DNA from: Odiellus spinosus | Lineage: Eukaryota; Arthropoda; Arachnida; Opiliones; Phalangiidae | NCBI GenBank assembly: GCA_963920705.1 | Contig: OY987226.1 | Location: 17,052,501-17,116,500 of the forward strand | Length of the DNA stretch: 64,000 nucleotides | Reading direction: 5' to 3' | Part shown: positions 12,001 to 23,183 of the stretch, piece by piece | How positions within the stretch are numbered: position 1 is the first letter of the stretch | Layout of the letters: the number at the start of each line of letters is the position of its first letter | Program-made: the position numbers and the translations under genes | Notes under the pieces: generated by a model | Told to the model about the DNA's origin: nothing | Database searches by the model: none | Seen by the model: the letters and a program-made list of their open reading frames with translations, nothing else

Positions 12001-15000
12001 GTATATGTAGTCACCGTATTACGTCAACGTAAAACTGACAAATTAATCGGCCAGCCATAAGTGAATTTATTTCTAGAATAGTATTCCGCGCGTGTTCAAC
12101 AAATTGTTGAATATATCTTTAAAAGGAGAAGGAGTGATTTTCTATTGATTCCTTATCGCTCTAAGCAAGATATTACAAACAAATATAATTTTTTTTACTC
12201 GGCTCGTTGCTATAAAAAAGTCTCCGACCAACACGGAAAAACGGGCGCGCTTCTTTAGCATCGTTTGATTCGTCTAAGACCCGTTAACGACGAAATATCA
12301 AAATCTTCACGCATCCGTGTTAAGCCTTTTTTCTAGTAAGTTAAAAGGGGTGTCCAACAATATTTGTTTGACTTTTTACTATAGTAAATGTGACTGTTTC
12401 AGCAATAAGAAATGAGAAAACATTCGTTATCGCGCAGTTTGAAATTATCACATGCGTACAATAACGTATCAAAACTCGCCAAAGGTTTCGAGGTAATTTA
12501 CAGTTAAGTCGCGAACTATAGACTAGCTAAGCCTAAATCTGTTTAGGAAGAAATTATAGACTGGAAAATTCCTGGAGAAAAGTTAGTTGCTGATGACTTT
12601 GAAATATCATATAAAAGGGCGTCGTGAACCAACTTTCAAGCCCGCACTTTTTCTAGCAAACCGAGATATTCCAAAGACAAAACTCTAGGACTGGCATCAC
12701 CAATTGACTACTTTGAAACAAAAAAGACTTTGGGCGAGTTTTGACAATGATTTTAGGCATTTTTTAATCGATTTCCAGAAACTAGTATCCCTTTAAACAA
12801 AAATTATCACGTAAGATGAATACAAAACCTGAGAAACCAAAAATAGAGGGTTGTATTGAACATATTTTAAGGGCGCTTCATTTCTATATACGTCTTGAAA
12901 CTTTTCAAATTCATTTTCATTTCTATTAGCAATCATGTTGCTATTTATTCTAACATAAATTCACTTGCGTTGTTTGAGTGATTTTCTATTAAGTATTAAA
13001 TAATCATAATTGAAATTTTGGGTTGATAGCCGTAACACGAGTACCAAGGTGGATTTCGGGAAGACTGGCTTTCGGATTTCTACTAATAGGATTTGTTCCC
13101 TTAATAATAACATTCTTATGCGAAATGAGAGCCAATTTGGCTTCATGTTCCGAAACATCGCCCGAAACATTTGCTCAAATAATGGGAGAAAATAAATTAG
13201 CATTCGTCTCGAGAAACTCGCCAGATATTTCAAGTTTAACAGTAAGTTAATTTCAAGGTAAATAATTGCCTATGGGGGTGATGACGTCAACACTAAAAAT
13301 GTTCATGTATTCTAATTCCCGTGAAATTACCAGCTAGTGTCAAATTTTAATATGTACGTGTTTCGCTTTATTCAAACTAATTGTTTTAAAGGAAATTAAA
13401 CTTCAAGCTAAAAATGGAACAGCTTTTCAATAGATAAATATATAAAAGGGAGGAGTCCTTTTTCGTAAGTTGAGCGTCGACGTCACCTGTGACGTTTCTT
13501 GTACAGAAACACGGCGCCCGCAGTCAGAATGACAAAATTCTAAAGATATCTAGTTTTACTCTTAAGCTTAACGCCTGCTTTCTCCGCGCCTGCGCTCTTT
13601 ATACATCCGGAACTCTAGGGGATGAGTGACGTCTACAGTGACGCGGCCGCTAAACTAACAAGTTGATCAAGCCGAACTGAGCTATTTATATAATCATCTA
13701 TTTAGTTTCGGAATCAACAAAAACGTATTTTTATTAGACCCGTTTTTGGTGTTTAACTTTAGAAATTAATTTACGTTTGAATGTTAGTAAGCATAAAGTC
13801 GGGTCAATCATATTATTTCAACCTTCAACAGCACTTGTAATGTCCTAACAGTAAAAGAATAGGCCTGCGTATGACGCTTAAGGTCTTGGGCATCTACAAC
13901 CTTATCTTTACAATATCTTTGGTTCGAAGGCATAACCGCATCCTTAAATACTCTACACTGATTATATCTTTAGTGTAAAGCAAATACGCATTCAATTACG
14001 TAACACTTCCGTACAGTTAAAGGTATACTTTGAAAACAAATGATATTTAATCTAATTAGAATGTTAATATACCAAAAATCATTACGAAAACTAGGCCAAG
14101 GTTTCATGGTAATTCGCGGTTAGTTTTCAAAGGTGCGAAATTAGGATTCAAAACATTTTAAGATTTATTTCAAAAAGACTGAACTGCGGATTACAACTTG
14201 ATTATCTGAGAGGTCGTCTTTGAAATGGCGCATGAAGCCAATGAGATATTTGTTAAAAAAAGTGCAAGCTTTAGGGTTAAATTAAGTAGAGTTAAACTAT
14301 ATTTCATTGACATTAGCAACACAACTTTCTCGAGAACTTTTTCATTCTAAAATTTATTTTCAACGGATTTAGGCTTAGCGTGTTTAGTTCGCTACTTTGA
14401 TAACAAACTGTAAATTACAGCGAAGCCTTTTTTGAGTTTTGATTGGCTTTTACTCGTATTTAAATTTTAACTACGCAAATCGATTAAAAATAACTTGTAT
14501 CCCTTTAAATCTTCAGACTTGACCACTGATTACGTAAAATTATCTAATAAGTTCAGAATGCCCTTAGAATATTTCATTTAAATTAGTTTACGTAACATTT
14601 TTGTTTAGGAATCGAAAGACGTCTACGTCCGAAGTGTTATGGGCCAAATCAGAAGTACGAACGGATTTCTTTCTGGGGACTATCACGACTATTGGTCGCT
14701 TAAAAAGGTTTTCATCGAAGAAAATCGAGTGTTCATTACTCCCAAACAATCATTCGTATACAATTTGCATCAATTATGCGTGAAGGATGGACTGGCTCGC
14801 CAATTACTTCAAAAATTAAAGCTAAAACTGGGCTCGATCAAATACTTCATGAAATGCGTCTGCTTAGCAACGAGAATAGATTTTCCTGAGCAACTACTTG
14901 AATTCATGAACAAAGGGTAATCTAATTAAACAATTAAATAGATGCTCAAAGGACTCTGAGCATTCGAATGAAATTGAAAAATCTGGGTTCGAAGAACGTT

Positions 15001-18000
15001 AAATATTCATTTCTTAATTTTACAAAATCTGACTGGCGAATTACAGTCATGGGATGGTGTGAAAACTAAATGGAGGTCAGTTCAGGCGAAAGACGAGGTC
15101 AAGTCAGGTGAGGTCAAGCGAGAGGTTAAGTCAGGTGAGGTCAAGCGAGAGGTTAAGTCAGGTGAGGTCAAGCGAGAGGTTAAGTCAGGTGAGGTCAAGC
15201 GAGAGGTTAAGTCAGGTGAGGTCAAGCGAGAGGTTAAGTCAGGTGAGGTCAAGCGAGAGGTTAAGTCAGGTGAGGTCAAGCGAGAGGTTAAGTCAGGTGA
15301 GGTCAAGCGAGAGGTTAAGTCAGGTGAGGTCAAGCGAGAGGTTAAGTCAGGTGAGGTCAAGCGAGAGGTTAAGTCAGGTGAGGTCAAGCGAGAGGTTAAG
15401 TCAGGTGAGGTCAAGCGAGAGGTTAAGTCAGGTGAGGTCAAGCGAGAGGTTAAGTCAGGTGAGGTCAAGCGAGAGGTTAAGTCAGGTGAGGTCAAGCGAG
15501 AGGTTAAGTCAGGTGAGGTCAAGCGAGAGGTTAAGTCAGGTGAGGTCAAGCGAGAGGTTAAGTCAGGTGAGGTCAAGCGAGAGGTTAAGTCAGGTGAGGT
15601 CAAGCGAGAGGTTAAGTCAGGTGAGGTCAAGCGAGAGGTTAAGTCAGGTGAGGTCAAGCGAGAGGTTAAGTCAGGTGAGGTCAAGCGAGAGGTTAAGTCA
15701 GGTGAGGTCAAGCGAGAGGTTAAGTCAGGTGAGGTCAAGCGAGAGGTTAAGTCAGGTGAGGTCAAGCGAGAGGTTAAGTCAGGTGAGGTCAAGCGAGAGG
15801 TTAAGTCAGGTGAGGTCAAGCGAGAGGTTAAGTCAGGTGAGGTCAAGCGAGAGGTTAAGTCAGGTGAGGTCAAGCGAGAGGTTAAGTCAGGTGAGGTCAA
15901 GCGAGAGGTTAAGTCAGGTGAGGTCAAGCGAGAGGTTAAGTCAGGTGAGGTCAAGCGAGAGGTTAAGTCAGGTGAGGTCAAGCGAGAGGTTAAGTCAGGT
16001 GAGGTCAAGCGAGAGGTTAAGTCAGGTGAGGTCAAGCGAGAGGTTAAGTCAGGTGAGGTCAAGCGAGAGGTTAAGTCAGGTGAGGTCAAGCGAGAGGTTA
16101 AGTCAGGTGAGGTCAAGCGAGAGGTTAAGTCAGGTGAGGTCAAGCGAGAGGTTAAGTCAGGTGAGGTCAAGCGAGAGGTTAAGTCAGGTGAGGTCAAGCG
16201 AGAGGTTAAGTCAGGTGAGGTCAAGCGAGAGGTTAAGTCAGGTGAGGTCAAGCGAGAGGTTAAGTCAGGTGAGGTCAAGCGAGAGGTTAAGTCAGGTGAG
16301 GTCAAGCGAGAGGTTAAGTCAGGTGAGGTCAAGCGAGAGGTTAAGTCAGGTGAGGTCAAGCGAGAGGTTAAGTCAGGTGAGGTCAAGCGAGAGGTTAAGT
16401 CAGGTGAGGTCAAGCGAGAGGTTAAGTCAGGTGAGGTCAAGCGAGAGGTTAAGTCAGGTGAGGTCAAGCGAGAGGTTAAGTCAGGTGAGGTCAAGCGAGA
16501 GGTTAAGTCAGGTGAGGTCAAGCGAGAGGTTAAGTCAGGTGAGGTCAAGCGAGAGGTTAAGTCAGGTGAGGTCAAGCGAGAGGTTAAGTCAGGTGAGGTC
16601 AAGCGAGAGGTTAAGTCAGGTGAGGTCAAGCGAGAGGTTAAGTCAGGTGAGGTCAAGCGAGAGGTTAAGTCAGGTGAGGTCAAGCGAGAGGTTAAGTCAG
16701 GTGAGGTCAAGCGAGAGGTTAAGTCAGGTGAGGTCAAGCGAGAGGTTAAGTCAGGTGAGGTCAAGCGAGAGGTTAAGTCAGGTGAGGTCAAGCGAGAGGT
16801 TAAGTCAGGTGAGGTCAAGCGAGAGGTTAAGTCAGGTGAGGTAAGGGATGGTGCTCCGAACTGCGGCCATATATCTGATCGGTCAACAGATAAAAACTGG
16901 TTCTAAATCTGATAAACAGATTTTTGATCTGGGCCGATACCCGTTAAGCGCTTATCTTAAGGAAAATGAGATAAGTAATGTTTTTATCATTCTTTTATCT
17001 GCCAACTAACTGTGAAACGCTTTTGTAAAGTCGCTTAAAGAATTAATTAGAACTAGTGTCAAGAAAAGTAATAAAAATATAGTTAAATTGACAGTTATCC
17101 GTAAATATTCGGATATAAATAATAATATCAGTTAAGTGATTGAATAGACAAATGGTCGGGTAAACAGTAATCAGTTAACTTATCTAATACATAGTTTTCG
17201 ATAGAGGGGCAAAAGAAAATTCTAGCCCTATTTCCCAGCTTTACTTTCATTGCAAGGTTGCTTGTGGGGTGCAGTTCAAAACAGATCAGTTCCAAAACTG
17301 AACTGCTAGCCTTTCTCTCTGCATCAGTTTGCACTCATAAATGGTTTGTAACACTGGGGGAATGGCATTTACCCCCTTTAGTGAAACGTATCTCAGTTTG
17401 ATCTAAAACGATAATTTGATAGCCCAAGTAAGGGATGAGGTAAGGGGCGAGTGGCGAGCTGGGAGGTCAGTTAAGTTGCCGTGAATCTATTTTTCAAACC
17501 TAAGTATTTTTAAAAAATTTAAACCATCAGTATTTAAACTCTCTAAACATATTACATATTTTTATCAGAAACCTTCGAATATCTTATATACGAAATAATT
17601 TAGAGCTTGAGCCCAAATGCCCCCCCCCCCCCCAAATAAATACCTTGAAAATTAAACCCAAATCAAATTGAATAATAACGTGGTAAATTAATGTTATTAT
17701 TCTTATTTAAAAATATTTTCATAATTAACCTTTAAATAAACTCCCACAAAGTTGGCCTATTTCTGTTCAAAATAACACAAGCCTCAAGGCCTACCCTTAA
17801 TCGTCAAAACATGAGTCGATAAAATGTTGGCCATTTTAAAGTAATCGAAAAAATTACCCATAAACCCGAGGCCCGATTCAACGAGTCAATTTATCCAAGG
17901 TTCTTTTAGGAAGGTTATGCCAAGGAGGATTAGACAAGGAGAAGAAATGTGGGGACGGCGCGGTTCCTACTGCGTCGGACTAAACTCCCACTCTGGGAGA

Positions 18001-21000
18001 ACGGGGGGTAGAGACGTTTCGTGGTAAAATGTTGTCGCGTGGGTAAAACGAATCCTTTATGAGACGCGCTAGCTAGCGACCACGTGACAACAGTTTACCT
18101 CGAGAATTTCCTATCCCCCCTTTCCACCCGAGTGGGAGGTTGGCTCTTCTCTCTCTAACTCAACGCAGCCCCACATTTCCTCTCCTTGTCTAATCCTCCT
18201 TGGTTATGCCGACGATGGCGACAACGGAAAATCCTCACAACTTGACTGTAATCGGCCATCTTTCTCTAGCACCCATGACGTCAGTGAAAAGTCTACTCGA
18301 ACGCCAAAACGGCCGCAAATGCAAACAGTTAACCCTGCACCACTAGCCCTCAAACAAATAAAAAAATAAAACGTGGCGTCATTGAAAGCGCTTGTAGCGC
18401 CAAATTGAAGGAGAAGATACATTAATTGTGAAGTCATTGAAAAGCGCTTGCAGCGCCAAATTGAAGGAGAAGATACATTAATTGTGAAGTCATTGAAAAG
18501 CGCTTGTAGCGCCAAATTGGTGGAAAAGAGACATTAATTGTGACGTAAAGTAAACTGCGAAATTTGAATACTGTTTTTTTGAAACATTAAAAAACAAAGT
18601 CACAGCAACAGTGAAATAGGGTATGTTTTATCTAAAAAGAGATAACAAATGTTTAATGAAATATTGTTGGTTTTAATTATGTTACTGTCAGTCGAAATAC
18701 ATTGTAAATAAAAAATATGCCTTAACTGAATTAGTATTTTCTTTATTAAAGTCACTCTTTAATATGACTGACATCAAGAATCCATTCAGGTTCCATAAGA
18801 ATATGGGAGCATAGCTTTAGCCTCTGGTACCATCCTCCCAAACTTTGTAACAAAAGTTCGTCTGCAATTTTCGCAACATTTGTACGCTTAGATCTTTTTT
18901 CGGTCGGCTCCATTTATATTGCCCAAAATATTATGTCAAGGTCGTTAGTGGCGCGGGTTAATAATAGATGTCAGGAGCGATTTACTTGAAAAATTGATTC
19001 GAAGCAGACGAACGTTTGCTACAAAGTTTGGGAGGATGGTTATTGAATCGCGGCCCTCCCATATTCTTATGGAACCTGAATGAATTCTTGCTGACATTAA
19101 AAAAAATTGCATTTTCTAATTGCGGTAAATCCATTCCAAATTGAATTACCGCCATTAGGAAGCGCAAATTTTGTAATGTCAGTCGTATTAAAGAGTGACT
19201 TTAATAAAGAAAATACTAATTCAGTTAAGGCATATTTTATTGTATTTCGACTGACAGTAACATAATTAAAACCAACAATATTTCATTGAACATTTGTTTT
19301 CTCTTTTCAGATAAAACATTCACCCTATTTCACTGTTGCTGTGACTTTGTTTCTTAATGTTTCAAAAAAATAGTATTCAAATTTCGCAGTTTACTTTACG
19401 TCACAATTAATGTCTCTTCTCCTTCAATTTGGCACTACAAGCGCCTTTCAATGACGTCACGTTTTATTTTTTTATTTGTTAGAGGGCTAATGGTGCAGGG
19501 TTAACTGTTTGCATTTGCGGCCGTTTTGGCGTTCGAGTAGACTTTCTACTGACGTCATGGGTGCTAGAGAAAGATGGCCGATTACAGTCAAGTTGTGAGG
19601 AACTTCCGTTGTCGTCATCGTCGGCATAACCTTCCTAAAAGAACCTTGAATTTATCTACACACATAACTAAAAAAATCTAAATGAAATTCACCTGTAAGG
19701 GGAATATTCCATAAAAAAGTATTAATCGTATTTTCTACGGAAACGAACTGAACATTCATTCGAAATAATTAACGCCGTAAATCACACTTATTAACAGCCT
19801 GGCCGGCAGTGGCCGCCATGCTGGCCGTAAACGAAGCCCTTGGCCCCTTTGATCATTTGTTAAGCCTAATCAGTCATTTCTCGCATTATCTGAGATGTGG
19901 CGAGATTACAATTGAATAGTCGAAAATAAAAAATTCACTTACATTACATTCCTCGGGTGTTGTAATTCATTTAGCACACTGTTTGGCAAAGTAAAAACGC
20001 ACGATTTCACTTTCAAACCAGCGATTAGAATCCGATAAATTAATATTGTCCCGACTGACACCGTGACGAGCGACGTATAAGAGAATGGCGAAAACGTGGC
20101 TCTCCTTTGATCCTTCGTTAGGCCTAAAAAGCCCCCCCCCCCTTTCGCTTTATCCATGATACGGCGAAAGATGTTGTATCGTCGAAAATCGAAATTAACA
20201 CTTAGATTGTAATTCATTTAGCACAGTGTTAATCGACGTAAAAACGGTTAATTTCACTTTTAAACGCGATTAGAACTCTATAAACTCACAAAACATTAAC
20301 CCGACTGACACCGCGTTGCCGCGACTATAGGCGAAACTGGCGAAATGAAATCGTAGACGTAGAGGCGAATGGCGAAAACATGGTCTCTCCCGTCGTCGCA
20401 GAGTTCCGGTTGTCCTTGAAACGCTCTCCCGTCTTCGCGCCTTGTCTTTGAAACGAATACGGGACTTCTTTAACTTTCAAATTTACTGGCAAAATCAATG
20501 TAATATCCAGATCTGTAAAATCATGAGTGTGTTACTAGTTTAATTCGAAATTATAGAACAACAAAATGCGCAGTGACGCAGAGCTGTAAAAAAAAATCAC
20601 TAAATGTACTTTCATAAATTGAAACAGATCGTTCCAGTTTACAAGTCAAATAAAAAACCACGATTGTAGAGGGGAGTAGGCAAGCAGCATGAATCAGACA
20701 AGCCGCAGTTTATCACCCCTTTTGCTTTAAGGATTCTCTACCCCCTTTTCAAAGGTGATAGAGGGGTTACAGAGAACGAAAAATAATACATTTTGACTAA
20801 TTCAAGGCTTACCGAAATCTGCAACGAGCGTAGGAGGCTTTCTAGGATCACATTCAAACATAACAAATTTCTTTTGACGAATAAATGATTGAAAAAGCTA
20901 TTGAGCAGAATTAAAAAAAATTTAAATTGACCTCTTGTAACGCTCTTCCTGCGACATTCGTCTATTTTCTTTTTTTTTTCGGGGCTCTGTAGCAAAAACG

Positions 21001-22586
21001 TTCGCCTACTATCCTAGTCTGACTTTTTTACGCGAGTGAATTAGCGTTCCTAGCGGCTCGTAAGTGAAATAAAATAGTTGAAGCGCGAAATTCAAATTTT
21101 ACTGTTTTTTTTTAAAGCCTACCAATTCTAAAAAAAATATCGAAACTTCTTTTAGGCCTATGTCTATTCTTCGTTCGATAAGGCTTATCAGCAGCATAGA
21201 TCATGTTGTTATCGAGTGGATATCGTTATGAAGCGTTACCAAATTGCGCTATTTTTTAATCATTCTTGATTGAATTTTACACTATTTTGTTTAACTGTCG
21301 AAGATTGAATAAAAACAAACCCGGGAAACAAAACCCATTCTCCTATGAAAGATTTACTCAAAATATACGCAATGAAACTTGAATTAGTAGGATTAAAACC
21401 AATTCGAAGATGTAAGCGTACAAATTTTAAATATGTGTTATTTAAATTTAAAGAATTAAGTCACACACCGAGCGGTCTTTGTCACACAAGTAATAACGAG
21501 CGAAGACATTGTAAATGTGGTAAAACGATAAAATAATACACTGACCCTTATATTTAATTGGCCAAAAGCCTAAGCTCGATAAATGTAAGTTTCAAGGTCT
21601 ATAGAGTTTTTATAAAATTTACCGCAGCAAGGTCAAGACTCATAATTGTACAACTTTGTAACTATCTATGGGGGCTACACATTTATCTGGAGAGATTGGT
21701 GGAGCTTCTGTCGTGTAACTAATTAAGAAAGGGAAGTCGAGGGGGAAGTCCCTCTAGGTTCTGTTCTAAACCTGAGTTCACGTGATTCAGCTTTGATTGT
21801 GTAAAGAGTTCGAACTCTTGTGAACTCCAAGTCCAGCTTTGGTCGGGTTAAGAGTTCAAATATTTTGCACACCTGACTTCTCAAGTGTCTGGGAACTCCG
21901 CTAATTAGCTAAGAAACTGTTCGAGGCATTTAGGAGCATTAGTTGACAAATCTTCACCAGAATTTGCTGAGTTAAACGGAAACGAACTAGGCTCTTAACG
22001 CTTCTAGGAAATGTACTCAATTTCTGGGGGTTCATTGAAATCCCACTATGGGTGTTGTCAACGAACATTTTTTAGATTTTCTTGTCTGCGAACCGTTCTT
22101 TAATTAGTTAATTTCATGATTCTGTCATAGGATACGAATTAAAATAGTGTAAACTAGGAGATTTAAAATTCCAAATAAAAACACGTCGTTCTAATGGGTT
22201 CAGAAAAGTAGTTTGGCCAAATTAAATTATTTTGAAACAAAGTTGTTTCCCAGTGCGAATGAGCCTTTATTTTCTTTATGGTTAACCCTTGAGTGTAATG
22301 GATTGTTTAATCGATCTATTTTGTTGCGCGCAGGATTCTAATCTATTCGGAGGCGGGGCTATGGATTTACGGAATGGAACGAATCGAAAAAGACTTCATA
22401 AAGTGCGTGGGTTCAAACGTGATAACGGGCGGCCTCGCCCGAAGTCAAATTCAATTACATCCGGTCAGTCTGTCCGGAGTGGTCATTGTCTATAAATATT
22501 GGATCATCGGAATCGCAATCTCTGGTTACGCGTTCGTCATCGAAATGTGCGTTTATAAATGTTTACGTTGTACTTCGAAAAATTAA
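9090..22586 (+). CDS. IR-C: ionotropic receptor (IR-type) channel, 8 exons, 428 aa
   Basis: Exons: 9090-9134, 9627-9718, 11097-11187, 11679-11846, 11911-12028, 13030-13241, 14609-14916, 22334-22586; all phases close. Exons 1-4 form S1, starting MSFNSSNNLRLGIFE and ending with DRFGDMKFTTPF. The Arg in DRF has the spacing before Phe seen for the carboxylate-binding Arg of glutamate receptors. Exon 5 is M1 (MWLDQ-like, here ILWLDQIRNS) plus a pore loop ending in VLRQ. Exon 6 is M3, with CEMRANLASC in place of SYTANLAAF. Exon 7 is S2 (SGDYHDYWS...) and exon 8 has M4 and a tail of about 14 residues. Predicted role by family: odorant- or taste-type cation channel subunit in the dendritic membrane; ligand unknown. 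It is very close to IR-D in sequence. Odd points: exon 3 starts with Cys where IR-D has Trp; intron 2 carries a minisatellite transposon; intron 7 spans 7.4 kb and holds another minisatellite and a foldback element. The ATG follows an in-frame stop by 27 bases, and no signal peptide is visible. Confidence 0.8.
10001..10847. mobile_element. PIF/Harbinger-like element carrying a minisatellite (847 bp), IR-C intron 2
   Basis: The left end TACCCTTTTCAGACGAGGCG and the right end CGCCTCGTCTGAAGAGGGTA are inverted repeats. Homology continues inward through TAACTAGCCG and the GGTTTAATC...AACC stretch. TTA flanks both sides (9998-10000 and 10848-10850), which fits the 3-bp TWA target of PIF/Harbinger. 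A TA duplication (Tc1-like) cannot be excluded. There is no transposase. The interior is almost wholly the 21-bp array at 10030-10750. Confidence 0.65.
10030..10750. repeat. 21-bp minisatellite, about 34 copies
   Basis: The unit is TTTAATCAGATTTAACCAGG plus G, repeated with almost no variation. The unit is itself two related halves (TTTAATCAGA and TTTAACCAGGG). The unit resembles the subterminal sequence of the transposon that contains it, so the array probably grew from the terminal repeat. Its length is a multiple of three, which produces a spurious reverse-strand open frame. Confidence 0.95.
11447..11614. mobile_element. Truncated copy of the 1725-2251 hAT-like element
   Basis: It matches the 3' third of the elements at 1725-2251 and 5193-5730, from GTTTATCAATCAAG through TTATCTCCGGATAATTC to the end GATTCCGAGCTCTA. 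The 5' part is missing and no paired target duplication was found. It ends 64 bp before IR-C exon 4. Confidence 0.65.
12351..12796. mobile_element. TTAA-ended MITE in IR-C intron 5
   Basis: It starts TTAAAAGGGGTGTCC and ends AGTATCCCTTTAA. The inner inverted text AAAACTCGCCAAAGG...CTTTGGGCGAGTTTT is shared with the copy at 4661-5142. It begins where the similarity between introns 5 of IR-C and IR-D breaks off. Confidence 0.5.
14017..14508. mobile_element. TTAA-ended MITE in IR-C intron 6
   Basis: It starts TTAAAGGTATAC and ends TAACTTGTATCCCTTTAA. Its interior aligns with the IR-B intron 6 copy (for example AAAAAGACTGAACTG versus AAAAGGACATCAATTACTG, and CTTTGAAATGGCGCATGA versus CTTTGAACTGGCGCGTGA). 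Confidence 0.55.
15095..16842. repeat. 27-bp minisatellite, about 64 copies, IR-C intron 7
   Basis: The unit reads GTTAAGTCAGGTGAGGTCAA then GCGAGAG, nearly invariant over 1.75 kb. The + strand is purine-rich. Each unit contains CAG/GTGAGG and GAG/GTTAAGT, which resemble 5' splice sites, and one AGGTCA. The 9-bp word GGGATGGTG occurs just outside both edges (15051-15059 and 16845-16853). The length is a multiple of three without stops in several frames, so long open frames here are artefacts. Confidence 0.95.
17896..19648. mobile_element. hAT-like foldback element (1.75 kb) with nested insertion, IR-C intron 7
   Basis: The left end CAAGGTTCTTTTAGGAAGG and the right end CCTTCCTAAAAGAACCTTG are perfect inverted repeats. 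The 8-bp direct repeat AATTTATC flanks them at 17888-17895 and 19649-19656. The arms pair over hundreds of bases (left to about 18868, right from about 19005) around a spacer of about 140 bp. The left arm carries three tandem copies of a segment of about 60 bp containing AGCGCTTGTAGCGCCAAATT (about 18385-18540) where the right arm has one. The left arm is interrupted by the 280-bp element at 17922-18201. No transposase frame. Confidence 0.85.
17922..18201. mobile_element. 280-bp MITE with 9-bp target duplication, nested in the foldback element
   Basis: It starts AAGGAGGATTAGACAAGGAG and ends CTCCTTGTCTAATCCTCCTT, an inverted repeat of 33 bp with one mismatch. The direct repeat GGTTATGCC flanks it at 17913-17921 and 18202-18210. 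The opposite arm of the host foldback (around 19620-19635) preserves the uninterrupted site with one copy of GGTTATGCC (reverse strand), so the duplication is proven internally. A 9-bp duplication suggests Mutator-like or Merlin-like transposition. Confidence 0.87.
19955..20392. repeat. Imperfect tandem duplication of about 200-250 bp, IR-C intron 7
   Basis: Two diverged copies both begin TTGTAATTCATTTAGCACA (about 19959 and 20206). They share ATTTCACTTT, CCGACTGACACCG and GAGAATGGCGAAAACGTGG / GCGAATGGCGAAAACATGG. No coding capacity was seen. Confidence 0.6.
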
Positions 22587-22645
22587 AATTATTTGGATAT
22601 ATGACGTCCCATTTTGATACGGTACAATTGTTTGGGAAAATAATT

Positions 22646-23183
22646 CTAGGAAAATTTGAGATAGAAATCTAGGAACATTTTGAGACACAAATCTGGGAAA
22701 CTTTTGAGATACAAATCTGGGTAACTTTTGAGATACAAATCTGGGTAACTTTTGAGATACAAATCTGGGTAACTTTTGTGATACAAATCTGGGTAACTTT
22801 TGAGAAACAAATCTGGGTAACTTTTGAGAAACAAATCTGGGTAGCTTTTGAGATACAAATCTGGGTAACTTTTGAGATACAAATCTGGGTAACTTTTGAG
22901 ATATAAATCTGGGTAACTTTTGAGATATAAATCTGGGTAACTTTTGAGATATAAATCTGGGTAACTTTTGAGATACAAATCTGGGTAACTTTTGAGATAC
23001 AAATCTGGGTAACTTTTGAGATACTAATCTGGGTAACTTTTGAGATACTAATCTGGGAAAATTTTGAGATATAAATCCGGGAAACGTTTTTGAGATAGAA
23101 ATCTAAGAGACTTCGGAGACAGAATTATTGGAAAAGGTTTGAGACAGAAATCTAGGAAAAGTTCGAGACAAAATCTGAGAAAA
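22646..23183. repeat. 24-bp minisatellite, about 22 copies, 60 bp after the IR-C stop codon
   Basis: The core unit is AAATCTGGGTAACTTTTGAG then ATAC. Units at both edges are more diverged (TCTAGGAAAATTTGAGATAG) than the centre. It may lie in the 3' UTR of IR-C. The unit length allows a spurious reverse-strand frame of eight-residue repeats. Confidence 0.9.

Noticed and set aside
15059-16906. 615-residue + strand open frame of nine-residue repeats, plus similar long frames in two other readings
   Set aside because: It is produced by a stop-free 27-bp minisatellite inside IR-C intron 7. Several frames on both strands are open at once, which shows array geometry, not coding selection.
22646-23002. 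118-residue - strand frame of eight-residue repeats
   Set aside because: It is the 24-bp minisatellite read in its open frame. It has no start context or splice sites and no variation pattern favouring synonymous change.
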